A DNA stretch of 64,000 bases from an uncultured Desulfobacter sp. (GTDB lineage Bacteria; Desulfobacterota; Desulfobacteria; Desulfobacterales; Desulfobacteraceae), in NCBI RefSeq assembly GCF_963664415.1, contig NZ_OY761445.1, positions 1,948,501 to 2,012,500 of the forward strand. The letters are read 5' to 3'. The translations under genes and the position numbers were made by a program. A model generated the notes under the pieces. The model was not told where the DNA came from, made no database searches, and was given only the letters and a program-made list of their open reading frames with translations. This document shows, one piece after another, positions 35,712-43,207 of this stretch. Position 1 is the stretch's first letter, and the number at the start of each line of letters is the position of its first letter.

Positions 35712-37763
35712 ATGCATTTCTCACGAAAAACTTTAACAACTTACATCTTATCATTAATTTCTATTATGATTGTTATGCCATACAGTTATGTTTATGGAGA
35801 TGAAAATCAAAAAATTTTTGAATTAGATACAATTACAGTTACCGCAAATAAAAGAAAAGAAAACGTTCAAGAAATTCCAATGAGCATCACTGCATTTTCA
35901 GAAACTGAACTTGAGGATGCTGGAATAGAAGATATCTCCGGCGTTATTGATATGGTCCCTAACCTGACCATAGAAAAGGAGAGCACAGTCAGTTATAGAG
36001 GGCTTGGTAACAGTATGTTTACCGGCAAAAACCCGGTAGTAATCTATGTGGATGGCGTTCCCTTTGACGATAGTTCAAATTATGATGCAGAACTTTTTAA
36101 CATTGAAAGGGTGGAGGTTCTTCGTGGCCCCCAGGGAACCTTATACGGCAAAAACGCTATAGGTGGCGTTATTAATGTTATAACCAAAAAACCGGGCAAT
36201 GTATTTGAATCAAAGGCCGGCATTGAGATTGGAGAGAATGAAACCTATGGTGTTAAAGGATTTGTCAACGGACCTCTAATAAATGACAAGTTGTTTTTCG
36301 GAATTTCCTGCAAATATCGCGAAACCAGAGGCTTTATGAAAAATGATCATCCTGATCAGGATTATTTTGATTCCGAAGAGAGGAAAAATATGAAGGCCTT
36401 GCTTCGGTGGCTGCCGTCGGATCAGCTTGAATTAAGTTTCCATACCGGCGTGGCGCAGATAAGGGATGGTGCAGGAAGAGGAATTGGTTCTGATAAAGTT
36501 CGTTATCATGAAAACAGGGATCCTGACGATAAATCTGATTCAGATGTATTCACTTCCGCCCTGAATGTCAGTTATAAAAATAAATTTGCGGAGTTTATTT
36601 CAATCACAACTTACAAAGATACTGAAGGGAATTTTTGGAATAACTATTCTTATTTGAATTGGGGGCACTTGGAGCATGTAAGCATATCGGATAGCAATGC
36701 TTTTACTCAGGAATTTCGGGTTCAATCTTCCCCAAAAGATGGTGGATTTAAATGGCTCGGCGGGCTTTATTATTCGAACGAAGTGTGGGATTTTCATGAT
36801 TACGGTGTTGTTTATGTTACTGAATCCACATTGGGCTACAATACCAAATCCAACTGGCCATATGCCCTGGATGAAACGACCAAGGCTGTATTTGGGCAAA
36901 TAACGATTCCTGTTGTTTTATCAATTAATTTTACAGCAGGCCTCAGGTATGAACAAACAAATAAAGAGACGGACTATAAACATTATAGTACCCGCACAGA
37001 CACAGGAGAATTATTATCGACAGTGAAATGGCACAGAGATGATGATTGGGACGCTCTCTTGCCCAAAGGCGTTCTTTCGTGGGATATAAATAAGGATGCC
37101 CTGTTATATGCCAGTCTATCTAAAGGATATTTGGCAGGAGGAACCAACATTAACGGTGATGATAGGGAAACTGCGAAATTTGATGAACAGACATCTCTAA
37201 ACTATGAAATCGGAATCAAGACGGCTTGGTTCAACAACAAGTTTTTCCTAAATTCCACTTTTTTTTATGTTGATATTGATGATATGCATGTTTACACCAA
37301 CCCTTCGCCCGGTATCTGGATTGCATCCAATGCGGCAAAAGCACACAGTCAGGGAATCGAAATTGAAGCAAAAGCAAGGCCTTTACAGGGCCTTGATATT
37401 TCCGCCGCCTTTGGATGGATTGACGCCGAGTTTGATGATTATGGTGACTATACTGGAAAAACACCCACTCAAACGCCTGCGTATACATTAAATCTAAATG
37501 TACAGTACAGGCATGATTCAGGTTTTTTTATCCGTGGGGAAATGGAAGGCTACGGTAAAACATATTATGACGAAGCCAATACCCTTAAACGAGATCCTTT
37601 TCAATTATATAATGCCAAAATCGGTTATGAAAGTTCCAAGTGGGATGTATATCTTTACTGTAACAACTTACTTGACGAAGAATACATTAGCTCCATGGTC
37701 TATCAAATGTGTACGGTTTCCGAACCCCGTACTATGGGTATCATTGCGTCAATACGCTTTTAG
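35712..37763 (+). CDS. TonB-dependent metallophore receptor (family C)
   Basis: A 683-residue receptor. Leader with a hydrophobic stretch ending near YSYVYGD, TonB box TITVTANKR, plug blocks VVIYVDGVPFDDSS and LRGPQGTLYGKNAIGG, and a barrel ending GIIASIRF. It is related to families A and B but clearly separate in the barrel. The codon use is more AT-rich than the preceding methyltransferase. It is most likely controlled by the AraC regulator just upstream. GGAGGG lies ahead of the ATG at 35712. Confidence 0.9.
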   Translation: MHFSRKTLTTYILSLISIMIVMPYSYVYGDENQKIFELDTITVTANKRKENVQEIPMSITAFSETELEDAGIEDISGVIDMVPNLTIEKESTVSYRGLGNSMFTGKNPVVIYVDGVPFDDSSNYDAELFNIERVEVLRGPQGTLYGKNAIGGVINVITKKPGNVFESKAGIEIGENETYGVKGFVNGPLINDKLFFGISCKYRETRGFMKNDHPDQDYFDSEERKNMKALLRWLPSDQLELSFHTGVAQIRDGAGRGIGSDKVRYHENRDPDDKSDSDVFTSALNVSYKNKFAEFISITTYKDTEGNFWNNYSYLNWGHLEHVSISDSNAFTQEFRVQSSPKDGGFKWLGGLYYSNEVWDFHDYGVVYVTESTLGYNTKSNWPYALDETTKAVFGQITIPVVLSINFTAGLRYEQTNKETDYKHYSTRTDTGELLSTVKWHRDDDWDALLPKGVLSWDINKDALLYASLSKGYLAGGTNINGDDRETAKFDEQTSLNYEIGIKTAWFNNKFFLNSTFFYVDIDDMHVYTNPSPGIWIASNAAKAHSQGIEIEAKARPLQGLDISAAFGWIDAEFDDYGDYTGKTPTQTPAYTLNLNVQYRHDSGFFIRGEMEGYGKTYYDEANTLKRDPFQLYNAKIGYESSKWDVYLYCNNLLDEEYISSMVYQMCTVSEPRTMGIIASIRF

Positions 37764-37832
37764 CGGACCATTAATTGAGAGAAGCCTTAGAAAACAGGAT
37801 GTATGTCACTTGAAACAGGGACATATTTTACC

Positions 37833-37887
37833 GGGGACAGCATACGTATTAAATGACCATATTTTTGTTAATGGACATGCTGTCCCC
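37833..37887. repeat. REP-like hairpin, copy 1
   Basis: GGGGACAGCATACGTATTAA at the left end pairs with TTAATGGACATGCTGTCCCC at the right end. The GGGGACAGCATAC hairpin type is known from REP sequences linked to RAYT transposases. Copy 2 is at 38556-38610; no RAYT gene is in the window. Confidence 0.6.
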
Positions 37888-37913
37888 CCCTCCCCCCCGA
37901 ATATCAGCATGGA

Positions 37914-38162
37914 TTAATAGTGATACCGGCATGAAACGATTGTGATATACGCATCATCAACTGTGTAAACCAATCGATTTGTAGCATCAATTCTTCGGGA
38001 CCAAAAACCAGATAAATTTTCTCTCAATGCCTCAGGTTTCCCTATCCCCTCAAATGGATGCTTGATTGTATTGTTGATTCTTTTTAGTGTTTTTTTGTCT
38101 TGTGTTTGCCAATACGTATAATCCTTCCATGCTTCTTCGGTCCAGGCTAATTTCCTATTCAT
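37914..38162 (-). CDS. yoeB: YoeB-type mRNA interferase toxin
   Basis: An 82-residue ribosome-dependent endoribonuclease of the RelE/YoeB family. Recognition is clear from LAWTEEAWKDYTYWQTQDKK, the catalytic-region PFEGIGKPE (general base Glu), NLSGFWSRRID (Arg) and the C-terminal CRYHY (His). Compared with the E. coli-type sequence, about four residues are missing just before PFEG (usually IKDTRRTPFEG, here IKHPFEG), which may affect folding or activity. Its start overlaps the antitoxin stop in ATGAATAG, so it is translated only with the antitoxin, as usual for these modules. Confidence 0.93.
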   Translation of the reverse strand: MNRKLAWTEEAWKDYTYWQTQDKKTLKRINNTIKHPFEGIGKPEALRENLSGFWSRRIDATNRLVYTVDDAYITIVSCRYHY

Positions 38163-38409
38163 CTACCAGATCTCTTTCCCGGACTTCTCCATTTCTAAAT
38201 TGTTCAATAGATTTTGTTAAATGTGCCGCGTTGGCAGGGGATCTGAGAAGATAAAAAGTTTCCATAAAACTATTAAACGTTTCCAAGGACATAACAACCG
38301 CATCTTCTGAATCACGGCGTGTAATGATTGTATAATCGGCATCATCAACGACTCGATTCAATACGGACTTAAGATTATTTCTTGCTTCGCTAAAATTAAC
38401 AGTTCTCAT
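38155..38409 (-). CDS. yefM: YefM-type antitoxin
   Basis: An 84-residue Phd/YefM protein. The N-terminal DNA-binding part reads MRTVNFSEARNNLKSVLNRV and the flexible C-terminal tail (FRNGEVRERDLVDE) wraps and neutralises YoeB. The start at 38409 follows GGAGG. The protein normally represses its own operon through TGTACA-core palindromes, and matching sites are present upstream. The module is flanked by the two REP-like hairpins. Confidence 0.93.
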   Translation of the reverse strand: MRTVNFSEARNNLKSVLNRVVDDADYTIITRRDSEDAVVMSLETFNSFMETFYLLRSPANAAHLTKSIEQFRNGEVRERDLVDE

Positions 38410-38436
38410 AGCATCCTCCATAGTTGTTCTATCGAC

Positions 38437-38484
38437 CGTACAAGTATGACAATAAATTTTAAACTTGTCCAATATTTTGTACAA
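38437..38484 (-). promoter_or_regulatory. YefM operator candidates
   Basis: TTGTACAA (38477-38484) and CGTACA (38437-38442) resemble the TGTACA core hexamers to which YefM binds in E. coli. They lie in the promoter region of the antitoxin gene, 28-75 bp before its start. Confidence 0.55.
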
Positions 38485-38511
38485 GTAAGGAAGTTCTTTT
38501 TATAATTTATT

Positions 38512-38548
38512 TCCGATCCGGGTAGAAGCCCCCATTAAGCCGTGTTAG
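38512..38548 (+). promoter_or_regulatory. Truncated TonB-receptor upstream element (solo copy)
   Basis: A single TCCGATCCGGG box is followed at exactly 32 bp by GTTAG, but the expected CTAAC half is missing; a few bases later the REP-like hairpin begins. No receptor start follows. Confidence 0.5.
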
Positions 38549-38555
38549 TTTTATC

Positions 38556-38610
38556 GGGGACAGCATACCTATTAAATGATCATATGTTTTGCTAATGGGT
38601 ATGCTGTCCC
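38556..38610. repeat. REP-like hairpin, copy 2
   Basis: GGGGACAGCATACCTATTAA pairs with the right arm GCTAATGGGTATGCTGTCCC. It is the better-paired copy and is followed by a short tandem duplication of CTCGAATATCC. Confidence 0.6.
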
Positions 38611-38660
38611 TCGAATATCCCTCGAATATCCTGCCGCCACACCAACTATTTTAATTTATT

Positions 38661-38729
38661 TCCGATCCGGGCATAAATGCTCCTGATCCGGGTAGAAGTT
38701 CCCATTGAGTCGTGTTAGGAAGATATAAC
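38661..38729 (+). promoter_or_regulatory. TonB-receptor upstream element, copy 3
   Basis: TCCGATCCGGG (38661) and CCTGATCCGGG (38682) precede GTTAG-GAAGAT-ATAAC (38714-38729) with the same 21- and 32-bp spacings as copies 1 and 2. It now lies upstream of the receptor relic and the MATE gene. Confidence 0.6.
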
Positions 38730-38766
38730 TTTAGCCGGCAATATTTAATAAAAAAGGAATGGGAAG

Positions 38767-38817
38767 ATGTATCGAAAAAAAGTGCTGCTGCATCTGTTTT
38801 GGTCTGTCTTTTCATAA
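38767..38817 (+). pseudogene. Relic of a family A TonB receptor leader
   Basis: The frame MYRKKVLLHLFWSVFS then TAA matches the start of the two family A receptors (MYRKKIRLLFSLY, MYRKKVVLLVYYM), with the same ribosome-site region and the same upstream element. The remaining 700 codons are gone; the MATE gene starts 21 bp later. It may still be translated as a leader peptide. Confidence 0.7.
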
Positions 38818-38838
38818 CTGCCTATAAGGAAATATTCT

Positions 38839-40218
38839 ATGAATCAGGACAGAGAACTGGCCTTGACCCAGCCCATGGGAAAATTGTTTTTGCGCATGGC
38901 GATTCCCGGTATCATCGGGACCGTTGTCATGGGATTATATAACTTTGTGGACGCTATTTTTCTCGGTCAGTTTGTGGGGCCAGCAGCCGTGGGAGCGGTG
39001 GGACTGCTTTATGTACTGGTAATCATGAACCAGGCAATATTGGTGATCATGGGAAGTGGTTCCGGTGCGGTGCTTTCCGTGGCCATGGGGCAAAAAGACC
39101 ATGAGACCGTGGGGCGTCTGTTGGGCAACCTGATTCCCATAACCTTTTTGGCCTCAACCGCCTTTGCCCTGTGCCTGTACCTGTGTGCCCCGGGTGTTGT
39201 TAAATTTTTGGGCGGCAACGGGGCCTTACTTCAGATGGCAGTTGCCTATCTTCGGATATTGGTATTTGGGATGCCTTTTATGGCTACCGGCGCGGCGATG
39301 AACATGCTGCTTCGGGGAGAGGGAAAAATGAGAACGGCCATGATGATAGCGTCCGGTTCGTTTCTCTTAAACATCGCCCTGGATCCCATTCTCATTGCAT
39401 GGGCCGGATGGGGAATTAAAGGCGCTGCCTGGGCAACGGTGATTGCCCAGATTGTCTATTTTCTGTGGCAGATTTTGTTCCATTGGTTTGGAGAGACCCA
39501 GCTTCGCCTGGTTCCCGAAAAAATTACGATATCCACCAGGTTAACGACCCGGGTGATGAAATCCGGGACGCCTGCCATGCTCATGCAGCTCATGAGCGTC
39601 ATCCAAATGGGAGTGTTGTACAAAGTCCTGGCCCATGCCGGAGGAACGGATCATCTTGCCTTGATGACTTCGGGAATGCGGTGTTACATGCTGGTCTTTT
39701 TTATTATTTTCGGGATAGCTTATGGCATGCAGCCTGTGGTGGGTATGAATTTCGGGGCTGGAAATTACGGACGGGTTTTGCTCGCCTGGAAATATTTTAC
39801 AGCAGTGAGCGTCCTTATAACCTTAGGATTCTGGATATTGTTTATGACCTATACACACCTGATCGTGAGTTGGTTTATCTCTGATCCTGCCCTTGCCCAA
39901 ATGGGCGTCCCCTATTTTAGAATTTTGAATTTCCCCTTGCCGTTTATGGGAGCAATTCCAACCACCATGATGTTCTTCATCGCCATTGAGCGGCCCAAAC
40001 CGGCCGGGAAACTGGCCATTGCCAGGCAGGTGGTTTTATTTGTTCCGTTGGTCATGCTCTTCTATTATCTGATGCAGGTAAAAGGGGTGTGGCTTTCCAT
40101 GCCTGTTACCGATGTTCTGACAGCTCTGATGGGGCTGCTCATGATTCTAAAAGAATTTGTTAAATTGTCCAAAGCAAAATCTCCGGCAAATTTTGAGAAT
40201 AAGGCACAAGCACCTTAA
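38839..40218 (+). CDS. MATE-family efflux transporter
   Basis: A 459-residue inner-membrane protein with twelve hydrophobic helices and two-fold MATE pseudo-symmetry. Typical segments are MGLYNFVDAIFLGQFVGPAA in helix 1-2 and the duplicated GMQPVVGMNFGAGNYGR block at the start of the second half. MATE proteins export cationic drugs or metabolites using Na+ or H+; some export siderophores. The start has AAGGAA upstream. The gene sits directly behind the upstream element and leader relic of a lost TonB receptor, so it may have taken over metallophore-linked control. Confidence 0.9.
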   Translation: MNQDRELALTQPMGKLFLRMAIPGIIGTVVMGLYNFVDAIFLGQFVGPAAVGAVGLLYVLVIMNQAILVIMGSGSGAVLSVAMGQKDHETVGRLLGNLIPITFLASTAFALCLYLCAPGVVKFLGGNGALLQMAVAYLRILVFGMPFMATGAAMNMLLRGEGKMRTAMMIASGSFLLNIALDPILIAWAGWGIKGAAWATVIAQIVYFLWQILFHWFGETQLRLVPEKITISTRLTTRVMKSGTPAMLMQLMSVIQMGVLYKVLAHAGGTDHLALMTSGMRCYMLVFFIIFGIAYGMQPVVGMNFGAGNYGRVLLAWKYFTAVSVLITLGFWILFMTYTHLIVSWFISDPALAQMGVPYFRILNFPLPFMGAIPTTMMFFIAIERPKPAGKLAIARQVVLFVPLVMLFYYLMQVKGVWLSMPVTDVLTALMGLLMILKEFVKLSKAKSPANFENKAQAP

Positions 40219-40270
40219 CCCGTTGCCGGTATCACAACAGTCCGGCTGCTTCAAATTTTATCTGCGGTCC

Positions 40271-40600
40271 TTATTTTGTGCCCGACCGAGAATCGCTTGG
40301 TGTATCACCAAAATATTTTTTAAATTCTCTGGAGAATGTCTTTTGCTGGGAGTACCCCACTTCATAAGCAACTTGCGTCACACTCCGGTTCCCGGCACGT
40401 AACAGACGCTTGGATTCTTCCAGCCGGAACGTGCGAAGAAAATCAAAGATAGTTACACCATAAACCTTACGAAAGCACTGGCTTAAGGTCGTTCTATTCA
40501 CCCCCACCATTTTGGAAAGTTCTGTACGAAAGTCCGATATGTTGGCAAGGAGCCGGACATCCCTTTCTATATAACCCTTCTTGAAATTTAGTATTCTCAA
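40271..40600 (-). pseudogene. AraC-family regulator fragment (DNA-binding domain only)
   Basis: About 100 residues with both helix-turn-helix motifs (LSKMVGVNRTTLSQCFRKVYG and TQVAYEVGYSQQKTFSREFK) are nearly the same as the C-terminus of the regulator at 54670. The sensing domain of about 230 residues is absent, and the frame has no ATG; a TGA lies in phase a few codons upstream. The C-terminal DSRSGTK also departs from the usual ending. It is best read as a 5'-deleted gene left beside the MATE gene. Confidence 0.75.
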
Positions 40601-40633
40601 TTCTAAATTTCCTGATTTTCATTCAGACACGAC

Positions 40634-41257
40634 TTAAAACCAGGGGAAAAACATGCCAACGCGTTGCTTATAACGAATATATTTATCACCAAGCTGTTTT
40701 ACAAGCACCGCTTCTTCGGCCCTGGCCGTTGGATAAATGCCCAGGACAATCAATACGGCAGAAAACAAAGGTATTACGTATAAAAAAGTCAAGCTTAAAC
40801 CTATATTGATTAAAAAGTAAGCGACGTAAAGCGGGTGGCGAATCAGGGAAAAAGGTCCCTTGTCAATGAGTATATGCTTATCAAGTGTACCGGCAGGGGC
40901 CGGGCGCAAGTACTTACCGGCAGCAATAATAGCCAAATTGTAGGTCACGGCACCGGATAGAAAGATAACCAACCCGACCATCTGAAACAGCCAGACTGGT
41001 GCAGAACCGACACTCCCGGGCTTTATAAAAGTTGTGTTATGGGCTGTAAACAGCCATATAATGGCGAAAATCCATGTTCCCCACATGCCAACCACCCCGA
41101 TTACCAGCAGATAAAAGAAATAATTATAGTCGGCTTTTTCACCCTGAGGACCGGCTTTTGTTTCGTTTTTATAAGACCGCCAATAATCAATGGTAGGGAA
41201 CGCCATAGAAATCAACGGCATGACCAGTATGGCTGCTGCAAAATAATTTATAATCAC
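40634..41257 (-). CDS. Isoprenylcysteine carboxyl methyltransferase-like membrane protein
   Basis: A 207-residue integral membrane protein with about five helices. The C-terminal part has the ICMT/PEMT signature region GPFSLIRHPLYVAYFL, followed by RAEEAVLVKQLGDKYIRYKQRVG, where the SAM cofactor is expected to bind. Bacterial members methylate lipids or small molecules, and most have no known substrate. A regulator fragment lies downstream and the unknown 101-aa gene upstream on the same strand, 35 bp away, so the latter two may be co-transcribed. Confidence 0.82.
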   Translation of the reverse strand: MIINYFAAAILVMPLISMAFPTIDYWRSYKNETKAGPQGEKADYNYFFYLLVIGVVGMWGTWIFAIIWLFTAHNTTFIKPGSVGSAPVWLFQMVGLVIFLSGAVTYNLAIIAAGKYLRPAPAGTLDKHILIDKGPFSLIRHPLYVAYFLINIGLSLTFLYVIPLFSAVLIVLGIYPTARAEEAVLVKQLGDKYIRYKQRVGMFFPWF

Positions 41258-41292
41258 TGTATGATAACCTTTCTTTTTTAAAACCCGAAAAT

Positions 41293-41598
41293 CTATCCTC
41301 TTCTCTTTGATGCCTTAATGGGATTCAATGCCTTACCCTTGGGTTGGCCGGTATCGGTTTTTATCAGGTGCTTGTTGGCATTGAATAATTGTAATGGATC
41401 AAGGCCCAGATCCTCTAAAACTTGATTTACCTCCTGCCTGGGAACCCCATATCGGTTGACATCGGCCACCATCCGGTCCACCCGGTCCTGGGTCGTTAGA
41501 TACAGTCCTTTGCTGTCGATCGCGATCAACTGGGGGATACCATTATTTTCTACTTCCTGGATAATCATATCCGATGTTGTGCCATAGCGATTTTCCAT
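41293..41598 (-). CDS. Small protein of unknown function, MENR family (intact copy)
   Basis: A 101-residue soluble protein I cannot name. It begins MENRYGTTSDMIIQEVENNG, has a beta-like segment QLIAIDSKGLYLTTQDR, then a helical part (VNQVLEDLGLDPLQLFNAN) and a basic tail (NPIKASKRRG) that could bind nucleic acid. GAGGAGC lies upstream of the ATG. The truncated paralogue at 14700 shows that the family is duplicated in this genome. Confidence 0.7.
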   Translation of the reverse strand: MENRYGTTSDMIIQEVENNGIPQLIAIDSKGLYLTTQDRVDRMVADVNRYGVPRQEVNQVLEDLGLDPLQLFNANKHLIKTDTGQPKGKALNPIKASKRRG

Positions 41599-41941
41599 GG
41601 ATGCTCCTCAAAAGTTAGATTTCATTAATAATTAAATACAAAACTAGCAAAATATGGTTAACACTTTTAAATATAAAAAAGCAATGTTTTTTTAGGATCA
41701 TGGCCATGTACCTATAAATTCGGAGATTTGCACGCTATCATATGCGACTCAGACAGGCCCGGATGCTTTTGGGTTAAGGAGAGAGTAACATCACTGAAGT
41801 GTTGACAAACCATGCACAAATCTGCCAATAGAAACTTCTAACTAATTTAGACATAGCTTATTTATTGAGGAATAATTAAATAACCAGGCAGGATCATAAA
41901 CGATAAAATATGACGTTGTCAGCAGCATCTGAGATAAGTTG
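41599..41941. other. Intergenic gap between divergent genes
   Basis: These 343 AT-rich bases separate the divergent small-protein and AraC genes. I see no gene, clear operator or repeat in them. Confidence 0.6.
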
Positions 41942-42988
41942 ATGGAACATGATTTCATGCACATGGGAGAATGGCAGGAGGGAATTGACGGGAGTTCCGT
42001 GTTCAGCTCAACCGTTTTGCATAATGGCCCTATTAATTGGGTGATGTCGGATGTTTTTGGCCAGGCGTCCATTCAAATGATAAAGTTTCGCTCCGGAATG
42101 ACCTTAAGTTTTCAACGGCGCCGATTCAAACATGTGACCAAACTGTATGGCCAAAGCGATGAAGCGTTCATCGGATTCCACTTTTGTTTGTCCGGTTTTG
42201 ACAGAACTAAGGTGAACGGTGTTGGGAATGATCTTCAATTTTGCCGGGACAATAATGGTTTCATCATTGCAAAGAACGGTTGGCAGTGGCAGGTTGAAGT
42301 TCCTGAAAAGCAAAATTTCTCGATTGTCGCTATCGGTTTTACGTTCAATGACTTCAGGAAAATCGTTTGCGATCAAACACAGAGCTTGCCTTCGGTCTTA
42401 CAGTGCGTCTGCGAAGACAAGGTCCCAGAATTTGCGAGTTTGAGCATGCCTTCAACGCCACAAATACGGTTGGTGCTGGCTCAGATGCTTGATCCATCTT
42501 TAACTCTATCCCATAGAAAATTATATTTTGAAGCCAAATCATTGGAACTTATCGATCTCATGATAGATTTGCTTAATCATACAAACCATGACAGGCATTC
42601 AGCAAGACAATTTCAATCCTCGGAGATCGACAGGCTTTATCACGTAAGAGAGGTCATACAAAAGGACCTTGCCAACCCGCCGAATCTCTATGATCTGGCA
42701 AAAATTGCAGGCATGAACCATTGCAAATTGAATCGCGGCTTCAAAGCCCTGTTCGGGAACACGGTTTTCGGATGCCTTCGGGATATGCGCCTTGAAACGG
42801 CCCGCCGGCTTTTGACGGCGGGGAAAATGAATGTCACCGAAGCCTCCTGTTTTGTGGGCTATTCTTGTTTGAGCCATTTTTCCAGTGCGTTTAAAGAACA
42901 ATATAAGATGAATCCGCGGGAATGTTTGAAATGTTCCACCCATTCCGACCTCTTTCAGCAGGCGAAACTCAACCGGTCCAACCGTTAA
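41942..42988 (+). CDS. AraC-family regulator, PchR-like (divergent type)
   Basis: A 348-residue regulator whose N-terminal domain has only the general pattern of PchR-like sensors and whose C-terminal domain carries two helix-turn-helix motifs (LYDLAKIAGMNHCKLNRGF and VTEASCFVGYSCLSHFSSAFK). A 20-residue tail extends beyond the usual end. The ATG at 41942 is preferred over the in-frame TTG next to it. The AT-rich receptor gene at 43208 follows 219 bp downstream on the same strand and is the likely target, but the regulator itself has the host's base composition while the receptor does not. Confidence 0.87.
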   Translation: MEHDFMHMGEWQEGIDGSSVFSSTVLHNGPINWVMSDVFGQASIQMIKFRSGMTLSFQRRRFKHVTKLYGQSDEAFIGFHFCLSGFDRTKVNGVGNDLQFCRDNNGFIIAKNGWQWQVEVPEKQNFSIVAIGFTFNDFRKIVCDQTQSLPSVLQCVCEDKVPEFASLSMPSTPQIRLVLAQMLDPSLTLSHRKLYFEAKSLELIDLMIDLLNHTNHDRHSARQFQSSEIDRLYHVREVIQKDLANPPNLYDLAKIAGMNHCKLNRGFKALFGNTVFGCLRDMRLETARRLLTAGKMNVTEASCFVGYSCLSHFSSAFKEQYKMNPRECLKCSTHSDLFQQAKLNRSNR

Positions 42989-43207
42989 CACAGAGCTTAT
43001 GATATCGTTTCTCAGCGCCCCTTGAATGGTTGTTTTCGCAAAGATCACACACCAACCATTTTAAAGCCAAAGCATAAAAAGTTCGCGTATCATTAAAATA
43101 TATTCATCTACCATTAGCCTCACTTTATAAGTATCTGGTAATACTATTGCCGCGTTTAGCTCAAAAACCCAAAAAAAAATTAAAATATAACTAAAAAAGG
43201 CAATGCT

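Noticed and set aside
38712..38942. A 76-residue plus-strand frame through the receptor leader and MATE start
   Set aside because: It is in a different frame from both the MYRKK leader and the MATE protein and ends within the latter.
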